A DNA stretch of 64,000 nucleotides, taken from Pleodorina starrii. Taxonomy: Eukaryota; Chlorophyta; Chlorophyceae; Chlamydomonadales; Volvocaceae. How positions within the stretch are numbered: the stretch's first letter is position 1; each line of letters begins with the position of its first letter. The notes beneath the pieces are model-generated. The model did not search any database and had not been told where the DNA came from. It saw nothing but the letters and a program-made list of their open reading frames with translations. The position numbers and the translations under genes are program-made. The stretch covers positions 7,818,001 to 7,882,000 of the forward strand of contig BRXU01000001.1 in the NCBI GenBank assembly GCA_030267565.1, written 5' to 3'. Positions 52,854 to 61,359 of the stretch are shown here, piece by piece.

Positions 52854-55800
52854 TTACCGCCCGCCGCCGCCACCGCCGCCGCCGCCGCGCGAGCCGCCGC
52901 CACCGCCGCCGCCGTTGCTGCCCTGCGTCGGCACAAAGCTCCGAAACCCGGCGCCCATCGTCGTGACCTTGCTTGTCGTACTGGGCCGTACCTGCCCCTG
53001 CAAGAACGGCATGGTGACGCCCGGCGGCAGCAGGCCGCCATTGCCGTACGGCGACGATCCGAACGACATGGTCGGGACGGCCGAGGTACTGCGCACCCGC
53101 GTGCGCGAGTGCGGCCCGCCGCCACCGCCGCCGCCGCCGCCGGCGTGGAAGTGCAGGCCGCCACCGCCGCCGCCGCCGTTGGCGGCGGCTGCGGCTGCGG
53201 CGGCGGCGCTGGGCACAGGCCCGGCGGAGGTGGCGCGAGGCTGCGGGTGCGTCGGCGGCGAAATCGAGCGCGACAGGGCCGTGGCGCCGCCTCCGGCGGA
53301 GCCGTCCGACGGCGACGTCGCCGCCGAGGCAGCAGCGGCGGCGGAGCCGCCGCCGCCGCCCCCGCCACCGCCGCCGCCGTCCTGCTGCGAAGGCAGCGGC
53401 GACGACTGGTGCTGCTGCAACTGCTGCTGCTGCTGTTGCTGCTGCTGCTGTTTATATGCCTGTAGCGCCGCTCCGGAGACGGCCGCCGCCATCAAGCTGC
53501 CGCCGCCGCCGGCGCTCCCGGAGGTTTCGGGGCGCCGGGTGCCGGGCAGCAGCGAGTGGGGTGGCGTCGACGGCGTGAAGGCGCCGCCGCTGCGTCCCGC
53601 CGCCTGCCCAAACATCCTGCCGCTGGTGGCGGGCCGCCGGCCCAGCAGGCTGCCCGTCGTGCCGGGTCGCTCGCCGGCGCCGCCGTCGTAGCTGGTGTTG
53701 ACGCCGCCGCCGCCGCCGCCGCCGCCGCGCTGGCGCAGCGTGGAGGAGGCGAGGTAGTCCAGGGAGGACGGCAGCTCGAAGGGGCTGTTGTCGCCCAGCC
53801 ACCAGCCGCCCTGCGGCATGTCGCCCGTCACCACCATCGCCGGCTGCGGAGGACCGCTCGAGGAGCCGCCTCCGCCGCCGCCGCCTCCGCCGGTGGAGGC
53901 AGAGGCGGAGCTCTCAGGAATGGGGTGGAAGTGGACCGACGCGCCGCCGGAGGCGGCTCCGCCGCCTCCGCCGCCGCCTCCGGCGGCGGCGGCGGAGCCG
54001 CCTCCGGCGGCTCCGCCGGCGGCTCCGCCGCCGCCGCCGGAGGCTCCGTTCTTGGTCTGGTCGCTGAATCGCGACGGCAGCCGGGCCATGGCCCGACCCG
54101 CGGGTCCCTGCGGCCAGCCCTCACCGCCGCTGCCAGCGGAGCTGAGGTGCGCGGCGGAGGCCTGGCTGGCGATCTGCGAGGGTACGGCACCCGCCACCGC
54201 CAGGCTCATCCTCAGGTCCGCCAGTTCGATGGCTCGCTTCTCAGCCAGCTCGCGAGCCGCCTTGAGGTCGCGTTTGACGTCGTTGAGCTCCTGGACGGAC
54301 TGTGGTGGGATGTGTGGCAACGTCATACGCTCATTTCCAAACGGCCGTAGGACAGTGTGATGATAATAATAGTAACAATAATTAAAATAATTAAAATAAA
54401 TAATAATATTAATTATATATTACATTATATCATTATTTTACTAATTATTATTATTATTACTATAATTATAAATTATTAAACCCAGGATTAAACCTTATGA
54501 TTTCCCCCTCCCCCACCCACCCCCCCCCACCCCCCCCCCCCCCCCGCGACCCCGCCCCCCCCCCCACCCACCCCCCCACCCCCCACCCCCCCCCCCCACC
54601 CCCCCCCCCACCCCCCCCCCCCAACCCACCCCCCCCCAACCCCATCAGATTGTCCGCCATGAGTTTCGACACCACCGCCCTCCGCGCCTTGTCCGCCTTG
54701 TCCTTGGTCTCCGTCAGCAGAGCCAACATGCGCTCAGTGTGCATCAACTGCGCATGTAGCTCCTGGATCTTCTCGTTGTATTCGGCGGCGGTGGTGAGGG
54801 GGGAGGAGACGGTGGAGGAGAGGGCGGAGGCGGAGGCGCTGCCGGCCTGCAGGGAGGGGTGTGGGAGTTTAGGGTTTTAGGGTTTTAGGGTTTTAGGGTT
54901 GGTTTTAGGGTTTTAGGGTTTTGGGTTTTTAAGGTGTGGGGCTGGGGTGTGGGGTGTGGGGGTAGGGGTTGGGTTGGCACCTCCCGCCCGCCCACACATA
55001 CACACATACATATACACACACGCTCTGCCACCCACCCTGGATCCTTCCTCCGGGTGGGGGGGGTGGGCGTTGGGACCGTGGTCGGCTATCAGGTAGCGCG
55101 TCCATGAGGCCTTGTCACGACCCTGGGGGTGACGGAGGGAGGGAGGGGGGTGGGGGGTTAGAGAGGGGGTGGAGGGGAGGGAGGGAGGAAGGGGAGGGGC
55201 GTACCAGGTAAAACCGCAGCAGCAAAGGGACGGACGGAGGCGGGGAAGGGAGGGAGGTTGTGGGGCGGGGCGGGGCGGGGAGGGGGAAGGCGGCGATCGC
55301 GCAGCGCCCACCCACCCCCAACCACCCAACCACCCAACCGCCAACCGCTTCAGTTAGACGGTGCCGTATACCTTGTGATAGTCGTCAATGAGTCGTCCGA
55401 ATAGTTTAGGCCAGTGTTGGTGCGGCACGTCCTGAATGGTTCGGAAGAGCTGTGTGGTGAAGTTCTTGAAGTAGGCCTCCCGCTCCAACATCTCACCCTT
55501 GACCTGGGGGGATACCGTAGACAACAGAGAGGGGCGTAGGTGAATTATCCACGGATAGGCCGGAGCGTAAGGGGGGGGGAAGGGGGTAAAAAGAAGATAC
55601 CGCAGCGGAGACGGAGACGGCGTAAGGAGGGGGGGAAGGGAAAGGGGAGAGGCGGAGAGGCGGAGAGGGGAAGAGGGGAAGGGGGGTAGTGAAGATGAGA
55701 ACGCAAGGGGAAGGGGAGGGGGAAGGGGAGTTTTGAATGTCACGGCCGGGAAAACACACACGGAGGGCAGGAAAAGGGGGCAGGGAGGGAGGGAGGGAGG

Positions 55801-58800
55801 GAGGGAGGGAGAGGGAGGGGGTGGGTGGGTGGGCGGCCGCCCCCCCCCTTCTTACCTCTTTGAGCTCCTCGTACGCCGCATCCAGTCGCGACTGCAGCGA
55901 GGCGTTCTCCGAAACCACCTTGGCTTGCCGCTCCAACTGCCGCTGAGCAACCGACTCCATCTGGGTGGAGGTTCGGGGGGGGGGGGGAGGTGGGGGTTGA
56001 GGTTCGGGTTGGGATGGGTATGTGCAGGGAGTAAATAAAGGGGAGAGGGGAGGGGGAAGGGGGGTGTTGAGCGGCGTCAGGTTTCAGGGAGGGGTCGGTA
56101 AGCGGGGAGAAGATAGCATGCGAAGGCAGGAAAACGCTCCCATCCCCCCACCCCACCCACCCACACCCCCAACCCCACCCCACCCCACCTGCGCCACATG
56201 TGCCAGCGCCTCCGTCCTGCCCGCCTTGATGGGCTCCAGTTCGTTATTGAGTTCCTTGATTCGTGTGGTTGCGAGAGTGGAGAAGAGCTGACTCTGTTGC
56301 CACTGGAAGGCGAGGTCCTTCATCTCAGCGTCCTGGTGCCGCTGCCGGGCGTCGCGGTCGGCCCAGGCGTTCTGCATCGCCTCCAGCTCCTCACTCAGGG
56401 CCATAACCTGACGGGGAGGGGGAGGGGAGGGGGAGGGGAGGGGAGGGGAGGGGAGGGGGGAGGGGGGATTTGAAGAGTAAATTTGCAACAATGAAACGAA
56501 CGGAACGAGGGGGGGGGGTGTCAGGGAGTGGTATGCTCCTTTATATACGGTAAGAATGAGTCACTGCGGGGGGAAAGGGGGGAACGGGGGGGAGGGAGGG
56601 AGGGAAGGGGGAGCGAGGAGGAGATGGAGGAAGAAGGAAGGGGGAGGTGAAGGAAGGGGGAGGTGAAGGAGGGGGGTGGGTGGGTGTGCGTGTGGGTTAT
56701 ATCGGGAGCGGCGGGCTTTGGGAGCCTTCTGCTTTTCCGCGTGCGCGGTCTTGTGCCACCCCACCGAAGCATGGCTCCCCACCTCCACCCCCACCCCCAA
56801 CACCCCACCCACCCCCAACCCCACATAAGCTCCCAAACCCCGACACACACCCCACCCCCCAACCCCCACCTGCTCCGCCAGTCGTGTGTTTTCCTTCCTC
56901 AGGCTATCCGCCTCCGCCCTCAGTCTCTCGTTCTCCTGAGTGGTCTTGGCGTTGAGGCCGCTCTGCAGCGTGTGTTTGGCCAGCAGCTTGAGGTAGGCCT
57001 CGTCCTTCTCCTCCAACTGGGGGGGTGGGGGGGGGAGGGGTTTGGGGGAGGAGGGGGAGGGGGGGGAAGGGGGGGGGAGAAAGGGGGGGAGGGGGGGGGG
57101 AGAAAGGGGGGGGAGGGGGGGTGGGAGAAAGGGGGGGGAGGAGGGCGGGGAGTAAAGAGAAGATACCGCAGCGGAGACGGAGGAGGAGGAGGGGGGGAGG
57201 GGGAAATGAAGGGAGGAGGAGGGGGAAGGCGAAGGGGGGAAGGAGAAGGGAGGAAGGAGAAGGGGGGGGAGGGCGATGAGGGTAAAAGAAAGACACCGCA
57301 GCGGAGGGACGAGGGGCGGGGGCTGATGGTGTGGGAAAGGGGGGGTGGGGAGCAGGAAGAGCGTGACAGTTCGTGGACACACAGCCACACAGCCGCACAC
57401 AGCCACACACAGCCGCACACAGCCGCACACAGCCGCACACACACACATGCATGCAGGCGAGAGCCCCCCCTTCCCCCCTCCCTCCCTCCCCCCTCCCCTC
57501 CCCCCCCCCCCTCTCGCCCCCCACCTGCTTCTGCGCCGCATCCGCCGCCCTCTGCAGCTCCTCCTCGTTCAGTTCTCCGTCGATTCGCAGTTCCTGCTCC
57601 GTCTGAATGCGGGCGGCGGCGATGGCTGAGATGGGGCGGAAGGGGGGGTGTGGGGGAGGGAGGGAAGGGGGGGTGAGGCAGTGAGGGGGTGAGGGAGGAG
57701 GTTTGGGAGTCCGATGCGTCGTTGGTTCGGGTTGCAGCAGCAGCAGCAGCAGCAGCAGCGGGTTGCGGCACGGGGATGGAGATGACGTTAGCGAGGAGCG
57801 AACCCGGAGGGGGGAGGTTTTCAGGGGTTTAGGGTTTTAAGAGTACGACGGATTTGATGGCAGCACCCAGCCCCTTGGGTTGGCACATCCCCGGTACACG
57901 CGCCCGACATCCCCCCCCTCAAACGCCCACCCACACTCACACATACACATTAACACATACACATCTTCCCCCCCCCCCTCCGTCGCCCCACCCCCCTCGA
58001 TCGCCCCACCCTTCTGTGCCCCCTGCTTGGTGCTCTCAATAACGCCCTCCAGCGCCGCCTGACGCTCCGTTGCCTCCTGTACGATGGCCCCCTGCTGCTC
58101 GTCCAACTGCCACAACTTCCGACCAAACTTGGCGCGCAGGCGCTGCATCTCGCGCTCGGCGGCGTCGGTGCGCGAAATCTCGGCGGCGAGCCTTTTTGTA
58201 GGGGAAGGGGGAGAAGGGGGAAAGGGGGGAGGAGGGAAAGGGGAAAGGAGGTAAAGGGGGAAACGGGGGAAGGGGGGAAACGGGGGGAGGAGGGAAAGAC
58301 GGTCGGGGGCGCGGGTAAGACGTGAAGGGGGGTAAGGGGGGAAAGGGGAAGGGAGGGGAAGAGCTCATGGTTCGTGGTTGCGTTCACGGTCGGCCTTCTT
58401 TCCCACGGACGGGTCCCAGCTCTCTCGCTGGTCTCTCAATACATACATACACACACAAGACAAAAGGGGGGAGAGGGCGGGGAAGTGGCCGGAAGGGGTG
58501 TGTGTGGGGTGGTGGTAGTGTGCGTGTGTGTGGGGGGGGGGGGAAGGGGCACGGCGACACCCGACCCGCCAGCTCCCGAGCGATAACACTCACTCCACCC
58601 TCAGATAGACAACACGCGCCATCGCCAGCGCCACCCCCTACACCCCCTCCCCCTTCTACCCCTACCCCCCCTCCCCCTTCAACCCCTACCCCCCCTCCCC
58701 CTACCCCCCCTCCCCCTCCTACCCCTACCCCCCCTCCCCCTTCTACCCCTCCCCCCCCGCCTCCGCTGCTCACTTCTTCTCAAACATGTCTTGCTGCTCT

Positions 58801-61308
58801 CGAAGCGCCCGCTCAAAGTCCCGGGTCATGGCGGCCTGTGTGGGTGTGGAAGGGGGAACGCGGGGGGGGCCGGGGCGGTGAGGGCGAGGGAGCGTGGCGG
58901 GATGGGGAGTTGAAGGCGGGGCAAGGCCCCCCCACGCACCTTGAGCCTCTGCGCTGCATTGGATTCATCGCTGGCGGTTGTCCGCGTGTACTCCAGATCC
59001 GCCCTCAGGACTTCCACCTCGTGACGCAGACGAGCCACCTCGCCCTCGAACTCACGGCGGACACCCTGGGGGGAGGGAGGGGGAGGAAGGGGAGGGGAAG
59101 GGGAGGGAGGGGATTTTGAAGAGTGAATTTGCAAGAATGAAACAAGAAAGGGGGAGGGGGAGGGAGAAGGGGGAGGAGGGGGCAGCGGAGGGTATGGGGA
59201 GAGTCAGGAAAAACGATAACACGGGGAAAAACGATACGATAACCGCTGCGGACATGTAACGACCGTGCCCCGCAAACCCCCCGGTGCGGGGAGGGGTGGG
59301 GTGGGGGGAGAAGAGGGGGACAAGAGGGGGAGAAGAGGGGGCAGGGTGCGGGCTAGGGGAGGCGCCGAGCAGACTCGAGTTCCCCTAGCCCTAGTCTATG
59401 CTGTCGTACTGTCGTACCTGTTCCCGTTCGTACATCTTGTATTCGGCTTCCGTGGCTGCCTTTGCCAGTCGGTCCTTAAGCTCCCGCTGACTCTCCTGCG
59501 GGGTGTGTGTGGGGGGGGTATGGGGTTTGGGGTTGGGGTTTGGGGGGGTGACGGGGCCCAAGGGGGCAGGGGCGAGGGAGGGGACAAAGGGAGGGTTGAC
59601 AACTAAGGCGTGTTTGACGAACGAGCAACATAAAGACCAAGAGTGAAGACGAGGAGGGGGGAAAGGGTGAGCCGGACGGCAGGAGGAGGAGGAGGAGGAG
59701 GACGGCACCGCATGCGAGCGAGACGCCAGGAGAAGCGCTGCGCGCCGTCCGTTGTATGCCGTACATCATGCCGTACATCATGCCCCCAAACCCCACGCCC
59801 CTTCGGCTGCCCGACACCACCACATACCGTACCTTGAGGCCCGTGAGGTCTACCGCACGCACGCTGACGATCAGCTGAGCCGCCGGCGCGCCGCCGCCGA
59901 CGCTGACGTCACCGCCGGCGCCGCCGGCGGCGCCGGCGGCGCCGCCGCGCCCGCCCACCAGCCCGCCGCCAAGGCCGCCGCCGAGCACCGCCATCATCTG
60001 CAACAGCCGATGCGCCACTGCCGTACGCTCCACGTGAGTCCCCAAACCCATCGCCGCCAGTGCGCCCAGGCCCGAGCCGGAGCGCGTCGCGGCGGCGGCG
60101 GCGGCGGCGCCGCCGCCGCCGCCGCCGCCGCCGGCGGCGGCGGCGACCGACTGGCGGGCCGGACTGACGGAACGCGGGCCGGGGGCAAGCGGCCCGGCGG
60201 AGGCGACGACGCCGGGCATTGGGCTGACGGAGGCGGCGGAGGTGAGGGCGGCGGCGGCGCCGCCGCCGCCGCCGCCGCCAGCGGCGGCGGCAGCGGCGGC
60301 AGCGGCGGCTGCTGCTGCTGTCCAGGAGGCCGGGGAGCCGGGTGGCATGAGGATGTGCAGCATCCAGCAGCCGCTGGCGTCAGTGGTGAACACCAGGCGG
60401 CCGTCCCGGTGAGCCACCACCTGAGGGGCCATGGCAGGTTCAGGTTGGGGGGGTTATCCACGTTTAGGCCGGAGCCCGTAAACGGTATCAAATAAGGAAA
60501 AATCCTTCCTGTCTTGGGAATATCAATGTAGTCGAGGTTCAGGTTTTGGGGGGGGGGTGGTGGTGGTGGTAAGCATCGCCTTGGGGTTCCGGGTCCGTTC
60601 GCTAACGCCGTCTCCGTCCCTCCGCTGCGGTGAATCTTCTTTCATATCCGCTCCAGCGCCGCCCTCCTCCCCCACCAAGCCCGTAACGCCCCCCTTCCCC
60701 CTCTCCAACCCTTCCACACTCCCCTCCCCCCTCCCCTCTCCCCCCTCCCCTCTCCGCCCCCTCCCCTCCGCCCCCCTCCCTCCCTTTACCTGTGTCACAT
60801 CCGCCGCATGCAAAAAGTACTCGTCCACCTCCTCATTACTCCGAGGCCGCAACGGACACATCCGTACCCGGCCCAGCACGCCCGTGCCCAGGATCACCGC
60901 ATACCCCGGCCCCAGCACCCCCCCGCCGCCGCCGCCGCCGGGCGCCGCCGCCGCCGGAGAGCTGGACGAGCATCGTGCAATGGCCAGACCGCCGCGCGTC
61001 GGCTGCATAATGCTGCCGAGGCTGTGGCGCAGCTTCAGCTCCGAAACCGCGAGTGGGCCGGATCCGGACGAGCCGGAGGGGCCGCCGCCGCCGCCGCCGC
61101 CGCTGATGGCGTCGCCGGGGCCGCGCATCACGGTGGTCATGCGGGCCATCTGTACGGCAGGTGTACGGCAGGAGTACGGCGGGGGGGGGCTGGGTGTGCG
61201 GATGCGGGTGCGGGGATGGGGGGCGGAGATGGCGGGCAGACCGGCGGCTCGTGTGTACGTGTGTATGCACGTGGGTGTGAAACCCTCCTGTATGCAGGTG
61301 TGTGTATG

Positions 61309-61359
<51 letters not shown>

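Noticed and set aside
54354..54482. Mitochondrial or plastid gene fragment
   Set aside because: Composition alone would fit organelle DNA, but no codon pattern, tRNA or known motif could be read, so it is reported only as an AT-only patch.
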